A stretch of DNA of 64,000 nucleotides from Eriocheir sinensis (Eukaryota > Arthropoda > Malacostraca > Decapoda > Varunidae). Shown in pieces: positions 14,233-26,514 of this stretch. The stretch is from NCBI RefSeq assembly GCF_024679095.1, contig NC_066512.1, forward strand, positions 12,367,396 to 12,431,395, in the 5' to 3' direction. The stretch's first letter is position 1. Every line of letters begins with the position of its first letter. Position numbers and translations under genes: made by a program. The notes beneath the pieces are model-generated. The model was not told the DNA's origin, did no database searches, and was given only the letters and a program-made list of their open reading frames with translations.

Positions 14233-14776
14233 GAGGCGCCGCTCGCGAAAAGGGCCTAACCCTCGCGGACATAGTTTTGAGTAATTAGCGGTTAAAGTTA
14301 ATTTATGATTACTACCGATTAAAATGTTGCAATGTACTACTATTTGGTATCAAATTAAAGCTCTGGAAGAGCTCTTTCTTGCTATTGAGTTAAATTAAAA
14401 ATAAATAAAAAATTAAAAATTTCTAAGATTTTTTAATTTTATCCTTCTCCCAGGATTTTTTTTTTTTTGCCCAGGAAGGTCACTGTTTTTATGTCATTTT
14501 AAGGAGTGTATGGTGCAAGAAGTGTTTCGTAAAATAAATTTTGTTGCTGTGTCATTCTTGATTTTTTATGAATTTTTTATTTTTGTTTTTTATGTATTTA
14601 TCACTGTTCAGCCTAAAAAAACGCGCCACTTTTAACCTTCGTACCACCCCTAGGATGGTTGAATTTCCTTTGCCCGACCTTACCACAAGATTTTCGTACA
14701 TCTGGACGACACGTTGCCACCTCTAACTCCGAATCGGCATTTTTGAGGGTTAGGCCCTTTTCGCGAGCGGCGCCTC
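14233..14776. mobile_element. MITE with GC-rich inverted ends
   Basis: 544-bp insertion with inverted ends GAGGCGCCGCTCGCGAAAAG and its complement; the match extends through GGGCCTAACCCTC. ATAT flanks both sides (14229-14232, 14777-14780). The interior is AT-rich without a reading frame. The right arm of the host element shows the uninterrupted sequence. Confidence 0.72.
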
Positions 14777-14808
14777 ATATGAGCATCCTGCTTGTTCCTT
14801 TATATATA

Positions 14809-14903
<95 letters not shown>
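14809..14903. repeat. (TA)n array inside the left arm
   Basis: TA repeat at the place where the matching right arm has only a T-rich run, so it expanded after the arms formed. Confidence 0.95.
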
Positions 14904-14905
<2 letters not shown>

Positions 14906-15678
14906 CCACCCCCTGGCTGGGGACACGGGCTACATGGAGGCCGTCACGGTCAAGCGCGTACGTCCCTCTGAAGAGGGACCACAGGCCATTACCAGGTGAG
15001 GGCTCATGAAGGGGAGGGTAGGATGCCGATAGAGTGACTCTCTCGGCTTATGTCAGCCTAGCCGACCAAGCTGATCTTTCGACGATGACTGGCGTGTCTC
15101 TGTGTACAAGTCGAAGTGTGAGCATGAGTTTCCTTTCTTCGCCTCAGGACGAGAGTGCTCAAAGCAGAAAACAATGGGAATAGTCTCAGTTAGGGTTGTC
15201 CTACAGTGTGATGCTTTAAAATGGTCAGTGGTGCAGCAGTAACACAACAGTAACCTCGCGAACTCTATATCTGTCCCCATCTGGCAGGGTTACCCATAGG
15301 AAGCTCAGGAAATGGTCATCGCCATAGGACTATGGAAGTGAGGCCAGCAAGACAGTGGCTGTACCCAGCCCCCCAGTGGCTTGCGCAGGCCCCCAAATCT
15401 TGCCAAGAATTGGGAGGAATTCTCGAAAATCTGACAAGGCAGAACAAGAAACGCAAAGATTTTGCAAGATTTGGGGGAAATTCTTGCTTGGTCTAGGGTA
15501 ATTCTTGACCACCAGAGGACAGCTCTAGTCTCAGTCCGCGTTGTAAACTCATAGAAATAGCATGCGTGTACTCGTGTCCGATTGCATTTGTGCTTTGATG
15601 TGCGATTTTTGTGTTTTCAGCACTACAGTATGTGTCGTTTGTGCTTTAACAATGTACCCCCAGAAAGATGGTTAAAAG

Positions 15679-17310
15679 CAGCGGTGGGCATGGTTCCGCT
15701 AATTCGCTAACTGCTAATTAGCGAAGCTAACTTTTTCGTTGGCTGATCAGCATTTTCTCTAACTTTGGAAACAATTAGCAAACCAATTAGCTTCTGCTAA
15801 ATGTAGTTCCTCCTCCACTAACTTTTAGTCCACTCAAAAATCATACAGGTTTGTTCTCGTCCGTTGTGGGCAGACACAGCACCAGTTGAGTCACATGGCG
15901 CAATAATTCCAGGGCTTCCACTTTTGGGTAAATTACACATTAACCCCTAAAGGGCCGGCCTGGGTGGTCATCTACAACATCCACAGGACCGGCACCTCAG
16001 CACCAAACACCGAAAATAGCCTATATTCACACACTTGATTCTGCTGAACTACAATGCAATAACAAATTACTTTGTCATCATAGTCATCATCAACTCTTCT
16101 TCTTTTTAATTATTGCATGAAAACGTTTCTATGTGCTGTGGTTTTGGAGAAATATTGAGTTGAAGAGGAGAGACTTTTGGAGTTAGCGAGGCTCTTGCCC
16201 GCTCTGCTCGCTTTCGCTTGTGGCCTTGACTAGTGCGTAATGAAAATGGATGCCCCCATGCTCTAATTCTTATATATAGTCAATACTCTAAGCTTTCTCT
16301 ATGTAACACAGTCTTGTGATGTGTGGTTTGGGAGTCATTGTAGCATACTCTTCTAATTCTCGTGTTGCTCTGCTGGGCTCGGCAGGGTCTGGCAGGAAAT
16401 CGGACGCATCAGAATCCGTGTCAGTACGCCTGTCTATCGTGAGAGCGGGCAAGATTCTGAAGCAGTAGCCTAAACATATCTCTGGCAGTGTTGCCAACGA
16501 ATGGTCATCGAAAATTACCGAAAAGTAAATAAATTTAGCGCGAAAAAAGCAAAGCGGCTATAACCGCCCCCAGCCCTTCCGTGGAAAAGCGGCTATAGCC
16601 GCCTCCGGCCCTTTAGGGGTTAAAGTAGGATATTTGGATAATTATTAGGGAAACTTTTTCGTATTTAAGGGTAATGCATCTTCCATTTCCATCTCTTTGA
16701 ACTTGGGATTTAATAAAAATTTGATATTTTCCACCTGACAAGAAATAAACTTAAAATAATAAAAATAAGTGTCAGTTATGGAAAAAAGTAAAAAATGCGT
16801 AAATTTGCAGTAAATCTTGGGTAAAATATACGGATTTAAGATAAACTGGAGGCTTCTTTCTATCCTCTTCTTGTCGTTGCTTGTTGGGCTCTTTGTTCAG
16901 TTCCACTGTGACTTTATCACAGTGTAGTCGCGTTCATTATTGTCACCAGGTTTGTCATTACCGATGTCATGGAAGGTGACCGGAGTGAGGGCGTTTTTGA
17001 ACTTAACTTCTTTATTTGTGTTCACCTTTACCATCATCTGATTTTGGCATGCTATACTTTTCTGGAAAGCCCTATATCTAAGCTACAACATATTGAAATT
17101 GCAGGTCACCAGGTCTGTTTTTAAGGGTTTTAGAGCCAAAATACTAAATCAAAGCTAAATCCATATAAAAAAGTTAGCGGTTAGTGGTTCGCATTAGCTT
17201 CCACTAATTTCTTAAACAGTTTAGCAGTTTAGCGTAAGCGAAGCTAACTTTTTAGTTAATGGATTACCAGTTAGCGAAGCTAACTTTTCGGTTAGCGGTG
17301 CCCACCACTG
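15679..17310. mobile_element. non-autonomous hAT transposon
   Basis: The ends are CAGCGGTGGGCATGG and the complement of CAGTGGTGGGCACCG, a typical hAT terminus. Perfect 8-bp target duplications GTTAAAAG lie at 15671-15678 and 17311-17318. Subterminal repeats of AGCGAAGCTAAC and GCTAATTAGC are abundant at both ends, as expected for hAT transposase binding sites. It is 1632 bases long with no transposase frame. A piggyBac-like element sits inside. Confidence 0.9.
15944..16619. mobile_element. piggyBac-like element inside the hAT
   Basis: TTAA flanks both sides (15940-15943, 16620-16623). The termini are CCCCTAAAGGGCCGG and its inverted copy (CCGGCCCTTTAGGGG). It is 676 bases long with no transposase. 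A TTAA target and CCC starts are characteristic of piggyBac. Confidence 0.8.
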
Positions 17311-17714
17311 GTTAAAAGGGATGGTGCTGCAAAGAAGAAAACAGAAAGGGCAGATACTATGCTCGAAACAGGAACGGGGTGTGAGCGTCAGCGGCTTGCA
17401 TGCCATCCAGGATGTGACTGACTCCCGTTCACCCTTCATCTCGGACGATACGTCAGGTTAGCTTCACGTTGGTGGTTGAACGTAGTTCCGGTGCCTCGAG
17501 AATAGGGAAACCGTGGCTGCTAAACCCCGGTGTGAAGCTTACATACAACTTGAGCGTAGTTAGCGGTTGCAGGAGTCTCCGTAACAACCATAACACTTTG
17601 ATTTGTGTTTTGTATTATTTATCATTACTATTTGTTAGTAAAAGTATTTCAATTCTTTATAAAATAACATGTAAAATGATATTTATATAAATATTTTTTG
17701 GAGATATGGGATGC

Positions 17715-17999
17715 ATAAATGGGATTTACATTTATTTCCAATTGGGGTAAAAGGAACCTTGTGTCCTTCAATGCCTCAAAAAATCAATTTCTCCACCTAT
17801 CACCTTGTCACAATCTTCCAAACATCTATCCCCTATTCTTCGACAACACTCAGCTGTCACCTTCTTCAACACTAAATATCCTCGGTCTATCCTTAACTCA
17901 AAATCTTAACTGGAAACTTCACATCTCTCACTAAATCAAGCTTCCTCAAAGTTGGGTGTTCTGTATCGTCTCTGCCCGTTTTTTTTTTTTTTTTTTTCC
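17715..17999 (+). pseudogene. LINE fragment (same family as 39228-40664)
   Basis: Residues ISNWGKRNLVSFNASKNQFL and STLNILGLSLTQNLNWKLH match the RT C-terminal part of the LINE on the minus strand at 39.2-40.7 kb. It ends in a T-rich run. It lies in the spacer between the two arms of the palindromic element. Confidence 0.82.
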
Positions 18000-18098
18000 C
18001 CTGCTTATAACAGACATTCGGCATTAACATGGAAACATGGAAATGCAGGCAACAAAGCGTATTGGCTCATTATGAGGTTGCCCGCTTTGGTGATTTAA

Positions 18099-18413
18099 CC
18101 CCTTCAACACGAGGACGTGTATACTGTGTCATTCGTGCCCGTATAATATCCGAGGACGCGCATACTGTGTCCTGGCTCGCTTTAGCCAATATATGAGTAA
18201 TTTTATCTCTATGTTTATGCTTACATCTCAAAATTATCAATTAATTTATGTTTCTTTATGTGCACCATTTAATTCTGTATGTTTTCATATATAATACATG
18301 ATGATTATGTTGATTTATGGCTGAAAACTTGTTATATTCAATAGCAACATTTGAAATTTGGCGATCTCGGATGCGGTGCGGGACGCTGTTTTGGCCCGGC
18401 CGTAGCGAAGGGG
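18099..18413. mobile_element. TTAA-flanked piggyBac-like MITE
   Basis: TTAA at 18095-18098 and 18414-18417. Ends are CCCCTTC and inverted GAAGGGG, with ACACGAGGACG and CGAGGACGCG repeats inside the left end. 315 bases, no gene. Confidence 0.6.
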
Positions 18414-19174
18414 TTAAAGTAATCTTACTAACAAATAGCACGGATATATAATATGAAACACAAATCAATGTGTTATGGTTGTTACGGAAACTCCTGCAAC
18501 CACTAACTACGCTTGAGATGCAGGCTTTGCCCCAGGGTTTAGCAGCCGCAGTTCTCCTATTCTCGAGGCACCGGAACTACGTTCGACCACTAACGTGAAG
18601 CAACCCCAACGTATCGTCCGTGATGGAGGGTGAACAGGAGTCAGTCACGTCCAGGAGGGCATACAAGCTGCCGAGGCTCACCCCCCCATTCCTGTTGCGA
18701 GCAGTATCCACCGTTCCTGTTTTCTTCTTTGCAGCACCATCCCTTTTAACCATTTTTCTGGGGGACATTGTTAAAGCAAAAAGAACTCTCACCGTAGTGC
18801 TGAAAACATGACACAAGCGCACGGATGCTATTTCTACGAGTTTACAACGCAGACTGAGACTAGAGCTGTCAAGAATTATCCTAGACAGAGCAAGAATTAA
18901 CCCCAAATCTTGTGAAATTCTTGCATTTTTTTTTCTGGTGCGTCAGATTTTAGAGAATCCCCCCAATTCTTGGCAAGAAACGGGTGCCCTGTGCAAGCTG
19001 CGGCGGGGCTGGGTATGGCCATTGTCTTGCCGGCCGCAACTCAATGGGCCTATGGCGATGACCATTTCCTAAGCTTCCTATGGGTAACCCTGCCAAGTGG
19101 TGGTGGATATAAGTTCACAAGGTTATTGTTGTGTTACTGTTGCACCACAGACCATTTTAAGGCATCACTGTAGG

Positions 19175-20083
19175 ATAAGTAAGAACTTCCCGGAATGAAA
19201 ACATCATCGTCATCATTAGAAACAAGAATGCGAAACAATGCCATTTGTCAATATTTTGTAGAGAAAAAGGACGTTTTAAGAATCTTCGTCGCATGCACTG
19301 ACGCTAAGTAGCTACTAAAATACTCCTAAGGAACTGTAGATCTCGTAACTGTGACTAAATTAATGCTTGTTGTCCTTGAAGAGTGACAAAATGAGAAATA
19401 GTGTTGGTTCATCCAATCATATGGACAAGATAAAGTGTTCTGGTGGATTCTGGGATGGAGGTGAAAAACAGTCTCAAGAATGGGGGGTTGTTCAAGAAGG
19501 CCATATATCGCCAGATGACACCTTAGGGTTCAAACTTGCCACCCTTTCCTTAACCCTTTCCATACATACGGTGGTGACGTTACCGTATTGAACCTCTTAA
19601 TCCTCTTCCACTTCCTCTTAATCCTCTTCTAAACCTCTTAAGAGGAAATGAAAGAGGATTAAGAGGTTTAGAAGAGGATGAATTTTTTTCCATTTCCTCT
19701 TAACCCTTTCTGTACTGTGACGCCGACGTCTGCATCACGTATGGAAAAGGTTAAAATACGGAATGCCATTTGTTCCGTATTTGTCTGAATGGTTAAACAG
19801 ATTAAATTTGGTATTTTAAAACCGTAGTGAGTGCTTTTTTCGGTGAACCACAAAACAGGTCCATAAAATTACGTTTGTCAAGGGTCGTCTTGAAATTTGT
19901 GTAAAATACGTGTTGTAATGTCTCTTCCCCCCCTTCCTCTTGCCTTCACCAGCAGTAGGCACCGGCTGTCAGGTATGGCAGGCCAGAGAAATTTTAGGGT
20001 TGCCATCCGTTCCTTAAAATATGGATTCGTTCTGCATTGGAAAATGGGATGTTGCATTCCTCATTTTTTTTAGATCAAGGTGG
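19175..20083. mobile_element. insertion in the right arm of the palindromic element
   Basis: The left arm reads straight through here, so about 0.9 kb was inserted. Its inner right part has inverted ends near 19996 (AGGGTTGCCATCC) and 20085 (GGTGGCAACCCT). It also contains the TTAA-flanked element at 19554-19750. The rest is unassigned. Confidence 0.55.
19554..19750. mobile_element. small TTAA-flanked MITE with internal hairpin
   Basis: TTAA at 19550-19553 and 19751-19754. Ends CCCTTTCCATACATACG and inverted CGTATGGAAAAGG. Inside is a palindrome of CCTCTTAATCCTCTT-type repeats (19600-19680). Confidence 0.55.
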
Positions 20084-20522
20084 CAACCCTAACTGAGACT
20101 CTATTCTCATTGTTTTCTGCTTTGAGCACTCTCGTCTTGCAGCGAACAAAGGGAACCCACGCTCACATCTTCGACTTATGCAAAGAGACACGCCAGGCCT
20201 CGTCAAAAGACCGACTTGGTCGGCTACTAGACTGACGTAAGCCGATAGTCGGTCTATTGACATCATTTCCTCCCCTTCATGAACCGTCACACTGCAAGGG
20301 TTTGTCGTCCCTCCTCAAAGGGACATACTCGCTTGACCCTGACGGCCTCCATATAGCCTGTGTGCGCACTCGGGGGGAGGCGACAAATAAAAAAAAGGAA
20401 CAAACAGGATGCTCGTATACCGAGTGCCTGTTCGTAAACCAAGGCATTTTTTGTGGGATTTTTTTGCTTGAAAATCAAAACACTCGTAAACTAAGGCACT
20501 CATAAACCCAGGTTTGACTGTA

Positions 20523-20860
<338 letters not shown>

Positions 20861-22188
20861 TCATTGATTGACTTTCTTCATTTACATTCATTGTATTTCA
20901 TATGAATAATATAAAAAAAGAAAGGCGTTCATGCAGTCTTGCTTTTGAAGCATCAGGTGATGACAAGAAAACAATGCACAACATGCCACTGGCTGCCGAC
21001 AATAAGCTACAACTATTATTAGTCACATGTAAGTTTATAAGCAATGTCTAAAATGTCAATGGGTTTTATTACAGGGATAATCTGGAATCATGATATTCAC
21101 ACAATTCTATGAAAAATTTGAAATATGCCTGTGATTTTCAATTTCAGAGCAGTAATCATAAGGGGTATATAAGATATAACTATTGCAACCACTGTTGTAT
21201 ACTGATATCATCAGTTTAAGGGAAGCGTCACACCACTTCTTAATTACCAGTGTATTGTCATGGTTATATTTATACAAAACATATGTCTATGCCGAAATAA
21301 TCTGCACTCATTTTCAGATCCATAGCTCGATTCATAACTGAAATATCTTTTTTTTTCTTTTTCTTTTTTAAATATATGTCGTTACTAAACACTAAACATC
21401 CTCGGTCTATCCTTAACTCAAAATCTTAACTGTAAACTCCACACCTCTCACTAAATCAGCTTCTTCGAGGTTGGGCGTTCTATATCGTCTCCGCCAGTTC
21501 TTTTCCCCCGCACAATTACTATCCATATACAGGGGCCTTGTCTGCCCTCATATGGTTTGTACTGTCAATCTGCAGCATCAAACACCCTCAATGTTGAATG
21601 TGTTATACTACAACAGTTTCAATTCAAGTCTCCTCCACCCAGCTAATCCCTAGCTCCACGTTTTCCAGCGCATCCTAAACCACAGAAAAAGATCTATTGG
21701 GGTGACTCTTGAGTTTTCAAATGCAAATACTGATAGGCACAATACTCATCACCCCTAACTGGAGTGAGAGAGGCACATAATTTGGCAGGCAACATGGAGG
21801 AGCAAGTACATGCAGATTAAATGTAGGTAAAATTAGAATTTTCCACCCACATGTCCATGAATGGTGCATGATTTTGGTGAAAAAAAGTGTACAGATGAGT
21901 ACTTATGCATAATGAGAATGCATGTAACAGGAACTGCCTGTACAATGTTATGTATATTGTACTCAAATAAGCTGGAGAATATGCACATTTTAAGATTAAA
22001 TTTGTATATCACTGAAAACTTGTTCATGCCAGTGCTGATGCTTGTGTTAATAGTTTTAATACTGATGGTGGTATTGCTTTTTCACCGATGCATACAACAG
22101 TGGTTACAACACACTACATGCACGATATAATTCTATTTTTCAATGATTTTCACTATTTTTTGCTCTCTTGAAATTCAAAACAGAATAT

Positions 22189-22189
<1 letters not shown>
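20861..22189. other. AT-rich DDX46 intron 3 sequence with a LINE fragment
   Basis: Between 21385 and 21700 a plus-strand fragment of the 39-kb LINE family is visible (LNILGLSLTQNLN, MGVLYRLRQFFSPAQLLSIY). Nothing else is recognised. Confidence 0.7.

Positions 22190-22265
<76 letters not shown>
22190..22265. repeat. (TC)n(TA)n microsatellite
   Basis: TC repeat to 22223, then TA repeat. Nothing recognised from here to the exon at 22780. Confidence 0.95.
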
Positions 22266-22268
<3 letters not shown>

Positions 22269-22779
22269 TGTGCTCAAATATGGTGATGCTTTTCATTCCA
22301 TAAATCTTTTATAAACATTGGTTTTGAAATGTATCTTTTAAAGAACATACTGATACTTAAGTGTGCTTCATGCAAGACTTTTGCACTTTGAAAGCGTCAT
22401 GTGACAACAGAATAAAAATTTATCTCCACACTTCACAGCATGTTATAAGATGTGGCTAAAAGGGATGTAGCCCCTACATAAGGAGGTTTAGGTTAAGGAT
22501 TGGGTTCTCCCTTTCATTTTCTAGAACACATCAAAATGACCCTATGACCCTCATCTTATCACACACTGAATGTCTGCATGGAAAGGAAACTATCAAATAT
22601 CACCATGAAAATTCCAATACTGCCACTGATAAAGATGAGATGGATGTAACTAGATAGCTTAGGAGGACACAAGACATTTAACAAGCCAAGTCCATTCTCT
22701 ACAGTGAAACGGTCTTCTGCTCTGGGCCTGTCATGAGTGGCCTGGCAGGGGGGCTAAGGTGTGCAAAAAGAAGAGTAAC

Positions 22780-23206
22780 CTTATCTACTTTTGATGGGTC
22801 AAAGTCCAGCGGCACCTCCTCTTCTTCCTTGGGTGCTACGGGGACGGGCTCTTGAGGCTTCGGAGGGTTGAGAAGGAGCTTCACCTTGGGAGGGGATGGA
22901 GTGCGGCTCTTCTTGCTTCTTTTTCTGTCTCTGTCTTTGTCTCTGTCTCTGTCCCTGTCCCTTGACCTACTTCGACTCCTTTTTCTGTCTCTGTCCCTTG
23001 ACCTGCTCCTGCTCCTCTTCCTGTCTCTGTCCCTGTCTCTGTCTCGTGACCTTGATCTGGAACGCCTGTCACGTGACCTTGACCTTCTGCGGTCCCTACT
23101 TCTAGACCTGTGCCGGTCACGGTCACGGTCGCGGTCGCGGTCACGGTCCCTGTCACGATCTCTGGAGCGGGACCGTCGTGATCTGCCTCTGTCACGGTCT
23201 CTCTCC
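22780..23206 (-). CDS. DDX46: DDX46/Prp5 coding exon 3 (RS/RD repeat domain)
   Basis: The exon encodes about 142 residues (23-165 of the joined protein). It begins with long RD, RS and SRSRDR repeats and passes into a proline/lysine segment containing SPPKVKLLLNPPKP. It ends with the acidic stretch VPLDFDPSKVDK. The acceptor is CACATGGCAG; the donor GATAAG|GTTACT is weaker than average. The end is phase 0 and matches the next exon. Animal DDX46 proteins have a comparable RS-rich N-terminus followed by an FD..K motif just before the conserved E/K-rich block, and that order is kept here. The dipeptide repeats come from near-tandem GTGACC/CGGTCA-like DNA repeats, so length may vary between alleles. 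Confidence 0.88.
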
Positions 23207-23333
23207 CTGCCATGTGAGAATCTTATGTAAATACAATATAGAACATTTATATTAATATTAAATATTAAACACAAAGTACTATATTTGCCAGTGTCAAAGA
23301 CACATCCTATTTTCAAGTGCTATATTTAAAATA

Positions 23334-23347
23334 ATAATTATAATAAC

Positions 23348-23422
<75 letters not shown>

Positions 23423-23461
23423 TATAACAATAATAATAATAATAATATTATTAATAATAAT
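23334..23461. repeat. (AAT)n microsatellite in DDX46 intron 2
   Basis: AAT repeat with few interruptions. The stretch from here to 24372 shows no recognised feature. Confidence 0.95.
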
Positions 23462-24372
23462 ATTCTGACCTTTACTAATTTTACTGAAATAATTGCTGGC
23501 TGTTTTATGACTTGTAGTGCATGTCTACCGTATGCAGTGTAATCTCAGTTGTCAAATGACTCATCTTAAACAAATTGGTTCCCCCAAATATTTTCCAAAT
23601 AAAAAATGCACTGGTTTTCGAACGAAGTTTTGGTTTCCAAACAGGCAAGCCAGCAACCACGTACATACTGAGATCAGTGAGATGTACGGTGGGGGACAGT
23701 CAGTTACACTGCAGCTTCCACTCACTGCAGGCTCCCTCTCAAATAGAATGTATTGGCTATACACAGCGGCACAATTGGGCAGCTAGAGAACTGTTCACTA
23801 TAATGTAATTTCCATAAAGTTCAAGTTATAGACTAGTGTGTGTTTGAGACTGTCGAGTGTGTTTGAGGATGGCTCTGGGATACATGGCCTGGGTGACACC
23901 ACTGCCCCAAGCTGACGATTTCACACACTTAACTCCTACCCAATCCCTGACACTACTATTTGATATCAAGTAAAAATGAGGTCAGCATCATCTTTCTGAG
24001 AAAATTCTTCATTGCATTAGTATGCTAAGTATGATAATCTGATGACATTGACCCCAGCCCATCCACACTTCCCCCTACATTGCCTGTGGAGCTCAAGATG
24101 TAATCACTGCTCATGCTACTGTCACTACTTTACCAGTTTATAGGCCTACAGTCTGCTTTACAAGCACATGAATATGAATTTATGCATGAAGTACTGTTAT
24201 AAAGCTTTAAGTAATAAATCATCTGGGGTTCAGAAATGGATTAATGAATTTCACATTAATTCTTATGGGGGAAATGGTTTCAATTTTAAAACTAATCAGT
24301 TTCTGAACAACCATTAGGAATGAATTAAGTTTGAGAACAGAGCTTCCACTGTACTATTGGACTAGTACTATA

Positions 24373-24879
24373 CACTCAACCCTCGATTTGCCGGACCTCC
24401 ATTTGCCGGATTTCGGATTTGCCGGACAAGAGTCCATGGGGTAAAAAAAAAAAAAAAAGTCGGGACAAGTCGATTTCAAACTACCGCGCCAGACAAAGTT
24501 CGCAAATCGGGCACTAGATGGCAGCGGCGACATACACGTCTAGTACTGGACTGTACACAAGTCTGCCGCGTCACACGAGTGTTGTGCTTACGTGCTTGTC
24601 GTGGATACACCTCTTCTTCACAACGATGCCACCCAAAAACCCACCAAAGAAAGTAACCAAGCGTTGTAGAAGGTAATATATTATATTACAGGACAGTATA
24701 GGACAGCTATGCGAGGTGTAGTCCGGGGGTGGGTTGTGTTTCCCGGACATATATAGGGTAAAGTCCGGCAAGGACTTTACCCTATATATATGCACCCCCG
24801 GACATTTTCCATTGCCGGACATTTGCCATTCCCGGACAAGCCTTCCCCCCTTTTAGTCCGGCAAATCGAGGGTTGAGTG
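24373..24879. mobile_element. Tigger/pogo-like MITE in DDX46 intron 2
   Basis: The ends CACTCAACCCTCGATTTGCC and the exact complement are flanked by TA duplications (24371-24372, 24880-24881). TTTGCCGGAC-type subrepeats are frequent at both ends. At 24626 a 16-codon frame, MPPKNPPKKVTKRCRR, is a plausible transposase-start remnant. A short palindrome around 24755-24790 (GGGTAAAGTCC...GGACTTTACCC) lies inside. 507 bases. Confidence 0.8.
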
Positions 24880-24881
24880 TA

Positions 24882-25789
24882 TTGTGATCTGTATACAATA
24901 CAATACACATGTATACCATACTGTAACAACAGCACCATGTGGAAAGAGACCTGTTCACTCTAGGGGTTTGTTTACCACAGCCGAGTCTTTGTTTGACAAG
25001 TGGCACCCAGCCAATGCCCATGACCAAGAATTGGTAGAGGGAGTGTGGGGTTGAACCTCATACTACTATTGGAGTATACATGTTATCAGATTTACTACAA
25101 CTTTTTCATTACTGCACAAACACGACACACCAAGCATCACAATATGAATAAATGAAATCCTAGTCATTGACTCCCACACCATGACCAAGACAAACACCCA
25201 AAAATCAACAATGGCTGTTATAAGTGTATCCTTGTTACCACAGGGCAATGCCAGGGCGAGTAGGGTCAGCTAGACTGTCAATAATATCTTATCTGTACAC
25301 TTCCTACAGGCCTAGGTTACACCTGCAGGTGTATCCAATCCAAGATATCCAAGATGCATGCTGACTTTTTAATCCTATTTTGAGAAAGAAGTGCGTCTTT
25401 GACGCTGGGGAATATTGTGTTATCAGCATGACAAAACCGTTTTCTATAACCTAAGGCTAATACTTGAACAAATAAATTTAAGCTTTATTTTTTTCTGGCC
25501 CTTCCTCTTTCAGTCTAGTCCACTACACCAAGTAGTGCCAGTTCTAGTCTCCTAAGCATGCCTAAGTGGGATCATGTTTTAGAGCCCTCTTTTGTGTTTA
25601 CATGGCACTATGTGACACATTGACAAATTCCTACTGATGGAAATTCACTTGAGTTCAAAATCAAATATATTAATGTTTCTATAGTTAAGAAATGGGGACA
25701 TCTATTGACAATGAGGCCCAACGGTGTTGTTTTATAATTTCTAACAAAAAGCGGTCCTGACATCAACACTGATGTTATCCTATACTTAC
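24882..25789. other. DDX46 intron 2 remainder
   Basis: No gene or repeat recognised apart from the exon-2 donor site at its edge. Confidence 0.6.
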
Positions 25790-25840
25790 CTGGAGCGCCG
25801 ACGCTCTAGGCTCCTAGACCGTGTCCGTGACCTTCGGCGT
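25790..25840 (-). CDS. DDX46: DDX46/Prp5 coding exon 2 (RS domain start)
   Basis: This 51-base exon has a TTTTCAG acceptor and a consensus GTAAGTATA donor on the minus strand. In the frame set by its neighbours it encodes RRRSRTRSRSLERRRS, residues 6-22 of the joined protein and the start of the arginine/serine-rich domain. Both borders are phase 2. They fit the exon at 26963 upstream and the exon at 23206 downstream without breaking the reading frame. RS domains of splicing factors mediate protein contacts and are regulated by SR-protein kinases; this is family knowledge and not visible here. Confidence 0.82.
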
Positions 25841-26514
25841 CTGAAAAGATGACAACACACTTTAGAAATCTCTTTTGCAACCTACAATAGTCTTCTTTAC
25901 TATTCAAGAAAACTCCCAAACACTGTCATCACATTCCTCCTAGTGGTATAGAAAGCCAATAGGAGCAGCAGAGCAGAAAAGACTGATCCCATGACAAAAT
26001 TTCTGGGAGATTGTATTTGTATTCGCCTTTTGCAAACTTCCATACTCAATGTATAATCAAATAAATACTACTACTTTATATTACTATTTTTTTTGTTTGA
26101 TTTTTTTTACCCATGTCTTTAAGGGACCTACGTTTATTAATAACAAACTTGATAAAAAGAAATTCATGACTATTGACACCTTTTTTTCAGGCAAGCACTG
26201 ATTACTTTTTTTTTTCCCGTCTATGGTGGGACAAGTAGTGTTTTTTTTCTTCTTCTTAACATTTGATATTGCCCTTTAGCTGCTGGAATTGCTGTATATA
26301 AAATCAGTGCACAGGTACTGGTATCGGTCAAATATTGGGGTATCGGTACATCCCTAATATAGACTATTGTTCACCCCCCTTCCCTAACTAAAAATCTGTG
26401 ACTGCACTGCAATTTGTGTTCCCCGATGAAAAACTCGAATTCCCACAGGTCCCCAAGCCTGTTTTGAATGAGAGGGGAGAGTATGGGCAAACACTCAAAT
26501 TATACCCGTGCCTG

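Larger units (their letters stand above)
14127..20520. mobile_element. palindromic Tigger-like element with nested insertions
   Basis: The outer ends are inverted: CAGGCAAACCATGATTTATG at 14127, and the complement of CAGTCAAACCTGGGTTTATG ending at 20520. Both are next to TA and a (TA)n array. Homology is not confined to the ends. The left arm (to about 17648, minus insertions) and the right arm (from about 18418) are inverted copies along their length, including a transposase-start remnant (MSPRKMVKRDGAAKKKTGTV) on the minus strand at about 18720-18770. The left arm is interrupted at 14233-14776, 14809-14903 and 15679-17310. The right arm is interrupted at about 19175-20083. It lies entirely in DDX46 intron 3. 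Confidence 0.68.

Noticed and set aside
22868..23230. Plus-strand Leu/Ser-rich frame opposite DDX46 exon 3
   Set aside because: It is the antisense reading of RS/RD repeat codons; splice signals and homology support the minus strand.
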